From Vanilla planifolia (lineage: Eukaryota; Streptophyta; Magnoliopsida; Asparagales; Orchidaceae), in the NCBI GenBank assembly GCA_023846275.1, contig CM043865.1, positions 8,730,068-8,794,067 on the forward strand: DNA of 64,000 nt. Direction: 5' to 3'. This document shows, piece after piece, positions 32,931 to 47,900 of the stretch; the first letter of the stretch is position 1; each line of letters begins with the position of its first letter. Position numbers and translations under genes: made by a program. The notes beneath the pieces were generated by a model. The model was not told the origin of the DNA and did not search any database. It was given only the letters and a program-made list of their open reading frames with translations.

Positions 32931-35900
32931 CTGAAATTGAAATTACCACATGGACCTCTTAATGAATGCACATATAAATTGGAAGGTCAACATACCATTG
33001 CAGTTGTCAATGAAAAAAGACATTTCATCAGAACCACACGTCTGTAATGCTTAGGAGATTAGAACATATCTATATGATGTTCTAAAATTAACAAGTGAAG
33101 AAATAAACATACATGCCTTCAACAAATCTAAGATTGATTCACAAAGTTGACTACATAAGCCTATCATGTATATCTACCTTCTAAAAATGTTAGGTTGCAA
33201 AATACTTTAAATTCTCCCTTGGATGATATAGACCCATTGCAAAGCAATGTTGGTAATAAACAAATTTACCCATAGATAAACTATACAATACAATTGTTTC
33301 AAACCAACAAACTGATTTGGGCTGGATTTGAAATCTAATAAATTGCCACCAGATAAAATCATGAAGAGAGTATAAGTCATTACCATCATTACGTACTTCA
33401 TGAGTATACAAATTACCTTCTAGATGACTCACGTAGCGAAGGATCCGTAACTTTATTTCCTCATAAGTGCATTATGTCAAAGCATGCCAAATTTATCTTA
33501 TGTATGAATAGACATTGGACTAATAACTGCTGCCACAACTAAAAGCCAAACAACAAATGCATAACATAAAACCATCTCCATTTAGCTTCTCATGTGGGTT
33601 GAATTTGAAGACCACTAAGTATGCAACACAAGACCAAAGCACACTGCCCAATGATAACATGCTAAAGTAACAAGATCACACTTCAACATCATAACTTAAA
33701 GCAATGATATTGATGAATCAAGTGGTACATCCGGGCTTACATGGCAACATAAAAAGCAAACCATTGTTTTGCTTTCCAACATGTTTGACAATTCCTAATG
33801 CACTATTATGAACATGCTATAGTTGAGTATCCATAAAAGGCACAACATTGTTTGAATCTTAGTCCATACAGAAAACAATAATTTTAACCTGCAATATCAC
33901 AGCAGCACAGCACTCCTGACACTTAAGGAATCCCCATTCGGCTTTTACATTCTTTAATGTTAACCATGTAAACAGTTCACATGGGAAATGTCAAAGCTTC
34001 ACCTTAAACTAGCTTTAGATATCACATCCAATCATACCCACTATCTTAGCATCAACACCACTTCCATGTGAAAGGAAAATTTAATTAGTTACGAATCATT
34101 TAAAGACCATCATTGTTCCCTAATAATCATTTTATGAAACCTACAAAAGAAATTCAAACAGAAGAAGACACCTTAGATAATATCAGATCCACATAACTTC
34201 TGAAAGAATTGTACCGCTCACTATAAGACTATGAAAAAATTAGCCTAATAGAGGGTAGTCCTATCAAAGTGAGCAATTATCTTCATGTTCTATCCTTTCT
34301 CCCTAACTACATTGGCATGTCAAAAGCTTTCCAATCTAACAATTTTCCTTGAACTTTGTTTTATGACCATTTCATTACTCTTGAGATCAACCAAGTCCCT
34401 AACCTACTTTTTTATTATGGAGCCATTGTCTTCGCTTATGGTCATTTTCTCATTTCTATCATAAGAGAAATTAATGCCTTCACGTAAGCAGTCACATAGT
34501 AGAGAGCAAAGGGAGTACAAAAATGTTTCATCCCTTCTTTGTAGTAACCCATCTATGTAAGTCTTTTCTCCAATGTGACCCCTATTGGGCTAACACTGCT
34601 TCCCATTATCCTCCGTAATCTACGACAGGCTTCTACACCATTACCTAGTGAATCAGACTCATGAATTTCACATAACTCAGATTATGTTCAGGTTTTATTT
34701 AATCCATTTCACACTAAAGATATCATCCTATATGAAATGTAGACACACTTGATAGATACTTAAAGTTCATTTTCTACAGCTAACGCTGAATGATTAAACA
34801 GGTTTGAGAAATTGATGCGATAAAAAGTTAAAACATTTAGTAACTTACTATTCAAAAGTACCTGTATTAAAAATTTATTATGCAATGATCAAACAATCCT
34901 TCCATTTTTTTAGTCAATTTTGTGAGAACAAAATAGATTTGTACTCTCTTAAAATAATACAATGAAATGATAGTAATGAGCTCCATGATTTGGAGAACAT
35001 TTGACACAATTTAATAAAAACATTTTTGGACACAAACATTTTTCTTAGTTATTTTGTCAAACTAATAAAACACTTCATTTAAATTTGTTGATATACGATT
35101 TTGATTATTGCATGCCTCATTAATTTCAATCATTGTCCTACACCCATGACTAATGTAGTGGTGGAAACCTAAACTAGGTGACTTTCCTTGTGTTCATAGC
35201 ATGACCCATAGTTTTGGAATATTCGGAAAAAAGGGGTGGTTTTAATATTTTCTTATTAGTTATTCTGAAGCCTTAAAAGGTATTTGTTCTATGATTTACA
35301 TCCTTAAAAGGGTATTTATTCTATCACTTTTTTTATTGCACTAACATTAACATTGCTGCAGCTTGTGTCTATCCACTATATAAGCCACTCCAATTATGTT
35401 TAATGTGATATAATGGACCTACCATTTGATAATATTATACTTAATCAGCTTTGCTTGAACATGGTGCATGCATTTCATGTTGGGAAGGTATTATTATGTC
35501 ACCAAATGGCCAAACTATTGATTTCATATTCATATCTTTTTTGTTATTATTTTTAAAAAAGTCATGCTTATTTTACCCATGGAAGGACCTGAAATAACCA
35601 TTGAAGGTTCGAAATTACCATTGAAGGTGAAGTTACGTAGTTCCTAGTTTTACTTTTGAACCTATTCTAGATATTGTGTCTACTATATTACTTGATATTG
35701 TTATTCCTAAAGTTTTACCTGATCCACCAACACTTGAGCTTGTCCTTTTGAACCCAACCTTTCCAAACCTATCGAGCCTATTCATTCCATCTAAATCTCA
35801 AGAAGAGGAACCTGCTGGTTCTCCATTAGTTCATATAAAGCATATAGACTTTGTTATGCTATGGAACTTTCTTATTCCTCATTATCACATTTCCTATACT

Positions 35901-38900
35901 AGTGAATATTAAAATTACTATATCTAAATTTGGATTTGTTACTAAGAGTTCTGATTTTATGTTGCACAAAATATTTTGTAAAACCCAAAATCAGTATATA
36001 TGTACTCAGTTGAGTTGTTTGAGTTTCATTTAAATAGACCTCCAAAACAGTTAATATAATTATTGAGATCACATCATAATAGACCTCAAAACAACATGTT
36101 CTTGAGTTTCTTAAATGATTGACCACCTAATTCCTTGCCACTACTAAGGTTTTAAAGGGATAGATCATCGATGATGATCCATTGTTATTACTTGGATTAT
36201 ACGTACTTGGGCCATTGTTTGAGTTGACAATGTGCTACAACTTTAGAAAATTCACCTTGCTTTCTACCAAAGTAAACTTGATGACAATGTTTTTGCAAAG
36301 AGGTGAGTTTTGGCATAGGACAAAAGTAACAATCTTGCATATTTTTCATATTTGGTTATCATTAGGAATAAATTTTCATGAATTTAAAATTTGATTAGAA
36401 ATTATCCTTATTGTTCTTATTGAAAGATGCCTTCAATTGCTGAAAGGACTTTTGATTCAAAAAATAGATTTCCAAGGCTTGCGGCATAAGAATTTGGGAA
36501 GATTAATGGTCAACGCTTAGGAAAAGCTTAATGGCAAACCCTTGTTGAAGAGCTACGGTGAGTTCTTAGTCATCTCTACCCACCATTTCCTATATGAAAA
36601 TTTCTCTTGCCATCTCTATTGTGTATTTGGCGTATGCAATCAACTTGTCCCTATATGAAAGATTTCAAAATGTTCTATAATAAAATTCATTTGTAAGTTT
36701 GAAAACTAGATTACACCATATTTAGCTAACCTTCAAGCCACCAAATGATCCATGGCAAAGAATAAAGATAAGACATAAGCATTGTTTCTTTGATACAGAG
36801 GGAGCCATTGATGAGAAGAAAGCCTCCACATCCTAAAACCAACATATTTCAGCAAATCAACTCCAAGCTAGCCTCGTCCTTCAATTTCCCTTAGAAGAAG
36901 CCCTTATCTACACTTCTATTCTATGCCCTTCTCCATGAACTCCAACAGATTGCTTGACTATAGTATTCAACACTACCAATCTAATGCAGTTGGCCATGGC
37001 CACACTTTTCCTCAGCTGTTACAACCTTCATCATTGAAAGGACAACATACAACTTGGTTTCTCCTTCATGGATAACTCTCTTATAATTTTCTAGTAGCTA
37101 ATAAAAAAACCTTACTCAAAACATACATCTAAACCCTAAAGAATTAAAAGGGAAATCAACCCAGAGGGAGCTGGCCCCTCTAAGGGTTCACCACAATTTC
37201 TACTTGCCTTGCTTGAAAAGAATTCATCAAGAGTAACTTCATTCCTTAATTCTTCAATAGATAATAGTAACCAAAAGATTTTTTTATGGCCGACTTGAGA
37301 AGGTTTGATGATGAGATATATAGACATAAACAAAGGAAATCAAATACTAAAATAAGTGCACTTGTAATATGAAATTACCTTGAACATCATGAAATACCAA
37401 GATTGGATGTCTTGATTAACAAAAATAACAATTTGGTTTACCTAATGCCAAATATCTCATACCTATCACCAAGGTTTGATATAGAAATCAAAAGGTATGA
37501 TGGCCAATTAAGTTGTTGAATTTCAATAATCAGAAGTTCCAATCTTAATTATTCTATAATGTTTTCTCCACTTTTTATCTCAACCTTTGTTCTCCATAGC
37601 TCTTAGTATCGCCCACTTGCATCAAGCTTTCTCCACTGTTTGCAATTGGATAACCCTTGCTTCATCATTAGTATTTCATCATATCTGATCTTGAAATAAT
37701 CTATTATTTTATAACAAATTTTGATCCCCAAAACTATTCTCGAACAAGTCAACTTCAGCAAAGATCTAATCTGCAACCCACACAATCAAACTAATCTCCT
37801 AATCAAGACTTCCCTTTTTCAAGTCATTATTTAGCTTCTAAAATCCAAACCTGCCATAGATAGGATCAATAATATGATATCAACTCGATCAATGCCTTTA
37901 CCAACCCCAGATTGCATCCTCACAACCATATCACCTTTTAACTAGCTCATGGTTTGGAAGGTAAGCAAGAGACAAGATTGTAGGGTTGTTACTTTAATAC
38001 CAAATGAGTCACCAATTGAAAGAAAGCTTTATACTTCTAAACCACAATTGACTCCCAAGTAGCCTTGCAAGTGTAATTCTCAAGGAAGAAACAACCCTCA
38101 ATTGCACTTTTGAATTAGGCCATATCCTAGAACTCCTAGAATCATTTGACTAATAAATACAAACACCCACCTAATGTGATTGACAATGACCATTCCTTGT
38201 GCTCTATTATAACAAGCTCCATCATGAACAAAGCAACGTAAATCTCACTCTTTTTCAAGGACTATGCTCCTAGGAATTTAAAATGACTATCATAAAACCC
38301 TAACCCTAAACTAGGAGGTGGATTGGTCAAAGGGAACCAATCTCTCTTACAATGTTTGCTATTCACCTCTCCGATCTTTGTTCAAGAAGAATTTCCTAAG
38401 ATTAAATCTATTCCTCAACCATTTGATCATAGATCATGGCTTTCCTAGTTTCCATTTGTATGCAACCTAAAGACGTTACATGAAGAGCTACAAAAGATAT
38501 AAAAAATTCTTAACTAACTTCGATTTTAATCGCAAGACCTATTAATAGGAAACAAGAGAACCAACATGAAGTCCATTCAATCCTTAAACCATCCACAAAA
38601 TTAAATAGATTAAATCCAAATCTACCCCTAACAAACCCTTTTTACATATTAGAATTGAAATTACAAACTTAAGTTGTTTTGCATTATGAAATTATCAAGA
38701 TATGTCCAAAAAATCAACCAAAACAATGACGAATTAAATGACCTAGTCTACCTACAGCCAAAAATCCCATTTGATACTGCAGTTTAAACCAATGAATCAG
38801 ATGATCAAAATAGTCTGATCCATATGATTGAAAGGTGCAATCCCCAAGAATTCTGAACTATTTGCTTGGCATTTTTTATCATGGCTTTACATTAAGCAAT

Positions 38901-41900
38901 TCCAACAGATCGACATTTGCATCAAGTATTTCCCTCCATATATAACTAGAAATAACTTAGCTGTCTAAAGAATCTACCACCATATTTGATCTCCATTTCA
39001 CAAAACAAGCATTTGATGGTTTTTCATTTCAACAGGTAAAAAAACCAGATTATTAGATAAATTTTCAAAAAAGGAACTGTAAGGGTGCGAACTAACCCTC
39101 TAGCATTATAAAACCTTTTCTATAGTGACTGACCTCCAGCTAAAACATTTCAGATCACTCAGACAAGTTTCAAACACAGTTTTTCCACAGAATCTAAAAT
39201 AACATTAAAAGTATTAGAGTGAGTACTTATCAAATTGTGTGTAAAATATGAAATAAGCCAGCAATCTGAAGTTCATTAGTTCATTTTTATTGAAGTCATC
39301 CAATTGTGTGTAAAATATGAAATAAGCCAGCTAGAACTAAGATAATGTTAATTATCTAGTGCAACCTTATGGTCTCCAATGTATAGACTTTATACTACAA
39401 AACCTTCTAGCAGATTCAGAACTTAAGTCACTTCTAAACATTTGAAACAACCGATCTTGGATGTTCATCCAAGTGACAATTAAACATGAGCTCTTTCATC
39501 CTTTTATATATTCTAAAAACACCTATGGTAACTTGCTTAAAATGTTCATCTAGTATCCTCTCCTGATAAGTTCGGTAAAAAATGCTCTAAGGCAGAAAAG
39601 TGGCAGCCATGACAGGTAACCCTGGAGCTTCAATCAATTGGTTTCATCCGAATAACCCTTAGCCTTCCATACATAAAGAAACAAGTAGAAGAAACGACTC
39701 CATAATGGAAAAATTAAGATGGTTATTATTAACCACAGAGCCACATCCAACTAACCCAATGGAACCATGTGGATAAACATCTCGCAATCTGTTCAAAATA
39801 GAAAACCAACTTGGAACAAACTCAGAATTTAATAGCAACAAGAAAAAAAAAAGAATCTCCACAGACACCTGCATTGCATCTAATGATATAGCCAAGTCAA
39901 CAAGTAGTAGGTAATTGAAATCACCAACTCCAGCACGTTTAAACAGTCATTAAACAAGCAATGGAGAAAACTAAGACATTTAATGCTTGTTTAAAATTGT
40001 TGTTCCACTCTAGGTAGGATGTTCTGATTTGGTATCTCCTCATATATACCCAAAAAGCATGCCAAAAACATGAGACTTTCAGCATTTAAGTAAATCTAGA
40101 TTTTTCTACTAGATCTATAAAGTCAATTAATTAGTGATACTTACATCATAGAGGGGCTGCCCATTCACTACAACCCAGGGAACATATTTATGTGGGGGTA
40201 TAAGAGCATCTGTTTGTGCTGCATATTGCAGTTCAAGCTGTAGAAAGAAGTGTCAATCGTGTAAAGCGTAGCTTTGATCCTAGGACATCAACTCCAAAAA
40301 TAAATAGTAGAATCGGTTACAATAAAATACAACACATTAAATGACAAAAAGCAAACTTGAAACAAGGCTGAGATTTTGAAAACAACCAAGTCTGTTATCC
40401 AGCATAACAAAAATTATTGGAAGATAGCCAATAGCACTTTGTCAATCATCAATGAAACAATAATATAATTGTGTTGCTTCATAATATAATTGCTCAAATA
40501 AATTTGAAGCATCTGCATGCACGATCAATGCAACATTACCTAGTTATACAGTTACAGAAAATGTTGAGCCCCATAATACCTTCATTGCCATACTAAGAAT
40601 TTGATAATAACAAGCTCCACAAGTGCATAATATGATAGTCTAATACATTATCTAATATGATTTTTACATCAAGCATGTAAACAAGTAGCAGTACATATCA
40701 CCATAGCTTAGAGCAGTTTGGTTATAAGCTTGGACTTTGATGATCATCACAATGTTGAACAGTGTGGAATAAAATGAAGAGCTCCCAAAATTATGCCATT
40801 CCTTCATTGCCATACTAAGAGTTTGATAATAACAAGCTCCACAAGTGTGTAATACGATAATATAATACATTATCTTATCGTATAATACATTATCTAATAT
40901 GATTTTTACGTCAAGCATGTAAACAAGTAGTATTACAATCACCATAGCTTGGAGCAGTTTGGTTATAAGCTTGGACTTTGATGATGATCACAATGTTGAA
41001 GGACGTGGAGAAAATGAAGAGCTGCCAAAATTATACATACATCCCAAGAGCATAATTTGGAGCATGTCAAATTAAAACATTTATAAATTTTAGGAATTAG
41101 TTTACTTCACCATTCTAGGGCAAACACATGCACACGACTATGATGATAATTTGTACATGTGTGGTCAATCACATTGGCAGGTTGTAAGTATGAAATTGAT
41201 TAGAAAAACCTTCACATATGGCTTCATGTCTTGAATTAATGTTTTAACTACAAAAGGTATGAATTACTCCTTCCTTGATTATGCAATCCCTAGTCTATTA
41301 AACCTAAGAAAATGGTCAAATTAATTAATCTAAGGGCAATTGAGCCCAACCTACTCAAATTATGTTAGAACCTTGATATATGCTAATGGCCCAATTTTGA
41401 ACTAGTTTGAAGTCTAATTAGTATTTTGGAACATAAGGTTGGAAGAATTAGCTTATAGGCATCATAAAAACACTTCAAATAAAACATAACATAACTCTCA
41501 ACATAAACCTATATTTAGCATTTGGACCATGTGAGAAATATAAATTCCATGCCATGCTTCAAGTTAGGATTCATTTCAATATCAACACATCCACTTGAAG
41601 ATATAGTTTCTAATATCAAGTAAAGGACATTATGTATGGCACTAACCTTTATAATTCCACTTAAAGTTTGCATAGTTAATTAATTTGGAGTATATTTGTT
41701 ATGGCATGGTCTAAATCTCACCTTATTTGGATAATATTTCATTGATTTGGGCACTTTGACAGATCCAGCTAAATTTTAAAAGAACAACCCAATCCCTAAA
41801 TCAACAAATTAAATTATTTTATAGATGTTCATTTTGAAATCATAAGATCAAGTGAAAATAGCTTTATTGATTCATATCCAAAATTTTATATGATTGCATT

Positions 41901-44900
41901 GAGAAATCAAAGTCCTTTGATAACTTAATTTAAAATAATTATAATTTACATTAAAAATATTATCAAAATTCTTTTCATAAATTAGTTGTTCATAATTTAA
42001 ATTACATGCATGCAAAATTACATAATTTTATCCTAGATATTTAATTTTTGATGAATTTTAATTAAAAAACTAAACTTTCAAAACCCATAGAACAATTAGT
42101 CCAAAAAATTCTAGAAGTTTTCAAATGAATGAGCTATTTAAGTGGATGATTTGAAATTATCTAGAAAATCCTTCCAAAATAACCTAACAAATATATACCA
42201 ACTAGTTTTATTTTCAAGTGACGTTTTGACTAAGAGCTAGCCCAATTTTGCGAGAGCTTTTGCAAATGTTTTAAATCTATAAAAAGATTACTTTCAACAT
42301 GTTTTGATGGTTACATATAACAAAAATTCCCTACCCATCATTCACAAAAATATAGAAACCTTGAATGCCTCATTGGTGAATCAATTTAGGTAATCAAAAT
42401 GCATGCATCAAGGAGCTTAAAAGCATCATCTACATTCATTCTCACCTTAATCTGATTGTAAATATTATTTTGTAATAATTAAATTAATACATATATTTAA
42501 GAGAGTCCCACATATGTGTATATACATATTATAAAGGATATTTATTATTTAATAAATACCCTACACATAGAAATTTATCACTATCATGAAGGAAAAATTG
42601 TTGGCCTCATCAACCCAATGGATATATTTGATTTAATTATAAAAAACTCCATAAATGCTTTTTCCTATTGATCTAATACATATATTTAATGTGTTTAAGT
42701 AACTTGTTTGGACATATAGAATTGATGATCACCACATTTGGAGTTGAGTTTAAGTTAAGCAAGGTTTGTGATGATCATTAAATACTTCAATGATGTTGAA
42801 GAATGAATGAAATACTTCAAGATTTTTATGACTCCTACGTTTAGAGTTTGTTCTTTTTTGCTTAAGATTTAAGCAATGATTATGTCTACCTATTTTTACT
42901 ATTCAAAAGCACATACATGCACTTCATCAAACATTCGTATTTCATATAAATGGTATTTTATATAAACATATCTAGGTTAGACCCCAAAAACCTAACTTGC
43001 ATATTGAACTAAGAATAATTTTTCTCATGTCTAGAATTAATAATTTGATCACTAGAGATATAGACCAAACCTAGTTTGTCCAAAGAATTCAAAGACTTAA
43101 CTTTAACCAAAATTAGTAGTCTATTTGATGAACTTAAGGGCATTTGCTATGAAAATTCATGAATTTAAGTTAGAACTTTATTTTAGACATCCAAGTATGA
43201 TTACGATCCAAATTTCAATTCAATTGGAAATGGATTAAATAAATTGGACTTTATAATTGATAGTTTAAGACACCACGAATGTGTCTTACTTGAGCATAAG
43301 AAATACAATAAAGATATTAGTTCCATACTTTGGTTCAAATTTGGAATCATTTGGACAACAATTCAATAATTTGAATCTACAAGTTCACTAAGCAAAGAAA
43401 AGAGCTTGATGTGTCACTTGTCTCACAATCACTCGCATACCTGGTATAACATAAGTTTGGCATTATTAACATAATCTAAATATTATCATTATCCTACAGG
43501 TAAAACCTCATTTGAACAAGACAATGTTGATTTGAACACATATATTGAATGGATCACATTTGAGTTAAAATGACCATAATTATCCATTGCTCTAAATCAT
43601 GTTTTTGGAGATCAAATTTGCAAGTTTCTTATAGTTGAGCATCATGATTTTAAATGTGTGCACAAAATTTCATGGTTTTAGCATTTGAAACAAATGTTCT
43701 ACACATTTGGATAGCTACGCCTTGGGTCCCATAGGAATTGGCCAAAGTGATTTGTATACCCCCCACTAGATTGTCTACGCAAGGTATGACACCCCTTGAT
43801 ATGTAAAACATTAAGTTGTCAAACAATACATCTAGGGAGATGTACAATTGGTTATGGTAGTGTATGGTTCATTGTGTTAACTATCTATAATGGATTGTTT
43901 CACAAAGACAGAAAACTGGAAAATTTTGTGCATTTTAGCTTAAACAATCATATGGCTGTATGGACTTTTGAAGTCATGAAAAGCTACAACTATCTGTAAT
44001 TAAACATGCATAGGTTGGTTAGACAACTCATTCAACCACAACCATATTTCCATCAAGGAGAAGTCTTTGGTGTTATTTCAATGCAAGATCCTTTGGTGTA
44101 GCAAATTCCATGTACAAAGGTTCGTAAAGTTTTAATTCTTGCATACAACTCACATAAGCTCTTCATTTAGTGTTTGATATTATTCCAAATTAATCTATAT
44201 TATTGTCATTATATTTGTATTCTCTTTTAGATTTGGATTGTACTTTAAATATCTCTTGTAATTTCATTGTATGAGTGTACCCATGGCATGATTTGTAAGG
44301 AAGAGCCTTCCACAAGGCATTGGGTTAAAGAGTTGAGCTTGAGGGGCCTTGCAACTAAAAACTATATTGATGAGGATTTGGGTGCCCACACCAAGAACTC
44401 GTATTAGTGAGGCAATTGTATAACCTTTTGCTAACTTTAATGATAGAATATGTCATAAGAATTTCTCCATTTACTCCAATTGGGTGAATGATTAATAATT
44501 GTAGTGTTAGGTTTATGTGGATGCTTGACTTGGGCATAGGCCAAGGTTGTGACCAAACCACATAAACATCTTTTGTGAATATTTAATTCTTGTAATTAAT
44601 TTTTTATACTTACTTGCTTAAAGTTAATAACATATATAATTAGAAAAGTTTTACTTAACCAAGAATTTGACTAAACTTAATTCTCATCGCTCTTGAATAT
44701 GTCTATAGCTCAACAATAGATTTTAACAGACATGAACAACTAATAAAAATATCAAACATAAAATCTTGCTAAGATTGTTCTCATTCAATGAGGCATACAT
44801 GGATTGAGTCAAGTAAACCTCTCTATTAGCAATATTTGTTAGTTGAACCATCACGTAAGCATGAATAAAATGTGATCATGTAGACAATTCCTAAAGAGAA

Positions 44901-47900
44901 CGAATTTATCATAAACAATCTAAAAGTTCTTAATGCTTCAAAATTAACAAAATAAGGAATCACAAAAAACAATAAGAGTGACCTTTTCCCCATATCCACT
45001 CTCGTAACAATTAGAAACTGCTTCTGACTTTAGCCCAGTTTCGTGGAAGCATGATTCCCAGTTCAAGTACTTGTGCTTCAAAACCAAGCCCTCAACACAA
45101 AGGATGAACTTGAAATGTTCAGCCTGCAGTGAAGTTAAAAAAAGGGACTAAAATTAAAATTTCAAGCATCTAACAAAGATATTATTGGATGCTTCTGTAA
45201 AAATTAAAGCTAGTCGCATACTCCATGCCCAAAGTCAAAATTGAAAAAGAAATACCATACCAGATCTGGCCAAGCATGGATAGCACAAGCTTCAATGGTA
45301 TTGAGTAAGCACTCATAACGACCATGCTGCAAAATCTCAAAAAGAAACAAACTTTTCCTGTCAAATAATAATATTTTTGTGGAGATTTTAAGGAAATAAT
45401 CACATTAATGTTTCATTGTCATCAAATAAATGAAGAACATCTTATTAAAAGTTAGCAATAAAAGTTTCATCATTTCAATCATGGTACTTAGCTTACATGA
45501 AAAAGACAAATAATTGTATCTAAAATTTTAGAACTAATAAGGACAACTCAATAAACTAATGATCATATCATTGGACTTTAAGTGCATTAAATCTAATTCA
45601 AAATTCTATAAATGGGACCTTTAGTCTCTTTTCAACCACAAGCTATCAAGGAAGAAATCTTTCACTGCTAATGTACCACTTTGCAGTCCAACAATCTATT
45701 GGTTAAGGTACTGGACTCGGCTCCATCAGGATTCTTAAGTAGAATCCTCATTTTGGTACTTAACTAACTCCATGAAAATGTTAACAGATTTTTTTTTTTT
45801 TTTTTGAAATAATGGCCTTGATCTATTTTATTAAGTACTTGAGAAAATTTATATTTGATATCTTCTTGCAAGATTAGAGCAAGCTTGTCATACTGGGGAA
45901 TATCTCATACTCACATACAATCATTCTCATGAGTAGACATGGCTACCCAATCAACAGCCTAATTTCTCTCTCCAAATACATAGGTAATCTTGAAATCTAC
46001 AAAATTGAGAGAGTCAATAGCTGCATCAAGAAGCCTGGCACCATGTTCCTTGTAGACAGATTTTTTGAAAGCTTGTGAACCACCATAATACAATCATTGT
46101 CAATTCAAATCATAGCATCAGAGGAGAGATATCTAGAGGCAAGACAAATATCCACAGTCAAGTGTAGTAGACGAAGCTGTTGACCCCATGTTAAGATGAG
46201 GCTACCCCAATAGTCCTAGATAATGACCCTCAGTACTATATGACCATTCAAGCCAATAGAGCTATCACAATTAACCTTGACTCAACCTAAAGGTGTAGGG
46301 GAAGCAATCGGAGAGGAGAGGAAAGGAGGCCTAAAGGGCAAAGACGCTCCCAGTGAACCAGGAAGGTGAAATATCATAAAGAAGATTACGCAAGATGGTC
46401 TTGACAAATGTCCCAGATCCAAGTTATAGCTGCATATGGCTTTTACGGTTCCTACTCCTCCAAATATACTACAAACAGTACAGAGCATGGTCATACAGCA
46501 TTAGATTATAGGATATGTGAAACTCCATCCAGGCAAGGAGGTGGTCTAGCAAAGCAAAGGATAAGCAATCAGCTTTGCTCGTAAGAAGAATGGAAATGAT
46601 TGGTTGGGCAGATTCACAGAAATCAAGGCATGTTTGGCATCCTTCAACTCAGGTCTACTCCACAGGGATGCCAAAGAACACCATGCTTTAATGGGATGGG
46701 TACTATAACACAATTGCTAGAGGAATGTAAGAACACGCAGCTAGGCGCAAGCACACCAGGACAAAATGTCTACCCTGCTGGCCCAAATGGCTGTGATAAA
46801 GAGCCCCATTGTCTGCATGGGCCAATTCAATGGCACTCCAAACCAGCACATCACCTAACCTAAGATCCGGCCAATAGTCATTGAATCCAATGAAACAAAT
46901 AAGTGCCAAAGTAGGAAAAGGGATAGTAAAAACACCAATCGTTGTCCTCAGAAAGAAAGCCCTCCTGAGTATGAGGTAATTCAATGTCATGCTAATGAAG
47001 GTTGGCCATAGGGCTAAAGGTAGGTGGCCAATCCAGTTATCAGTCATGGTGGAGCAAGAGACACTATCATCCACCCATTAAATGATGTGCTCCATTGTGA
47101 TCTCATCAACCAAAAACAATGAACATTCAAACCATTGAATTGGTTCTGCCAACCTAGAAGGTAGTTAGCTGCCCAACATGCTTAGCCCAAAGACTATGAA
47201 CCCAAACTACGTAGTGTGCCATGCCACAAAGAACTAACATCATTTCTTGAGTTGATGGACCTGACACCACTCCAAGAATAGCTTTTATGTACAAGTATTG
47301 AGCAAGACTATCTAAACTCATATTAAAAAAATAATTTAAATATACAAAGTTGAAAAAAAGGTTATAAGTTTTTTAATAATTGATTCATTGATGTTAAGCA
47401 AAAGCGAGATTAGGAGTAATCCCATATTGAAAATTGATTATAATATCTAAACCTTAATATACAATTACATCGCTCTCACCCATGGACTTCAACTTTTTTG
47501 TTAACACATCAATTTAATTGTACATAGTGCTCAACTTTGAGGCTCTAATAAATCTCTTAAAAAGTGATATCTAAGCTAGATGTGATTGAAGTCAAATGAT
47601 TCATAAGATTTGTAACCCCAGTGGTCTCGAATAGTTCTGCATTATGTTTTAATAAGACTTTGGTGAATTCACATTTTATCTCTACTTGAGTAGCCTTAAT
47701 ATGCATAATTTTTTATAGTATTGAAAAACTTTTACTATGTTCTTTAGGATTAATTTGAGGGACTTGCACATGATTCCATGTCGTTGAAGACCCATGGTGC
47801 AACAAATAAAACATCACAACTATTGGTAGAGTGAGTTTGTTGGCATCTTAAATTTCAACATGACACTCAACTTGGTTACGAAAAAGCTTGAAAATGAAAA

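Larger units (their letters stand above)
40238..44982 (-). other. Intron 3 of the GILT-like gene (4.7 kb)
   Basis: Contains the 222-bp tandem duplication at its exon 4 end and a possible copia LTR near 43.95-44.69 kb. The section 41040-43900 is AT-rich with no frame or family I recognise. Confidence 0.75.

Noticed and set aside
38000..38011. Possible tRNA-Met primer site on the minus strand in intron 4
   Set aside because: Only partial match, with no clear LTR end beside it and no gag motif in the expected direction.
46703..47074. 123-codon minus-strand frame as a host gene
   Set aside because: It sits between LINE RT-tail and RNase H motifs on the same strand, and reads as part of the degraded LINE ORF2.
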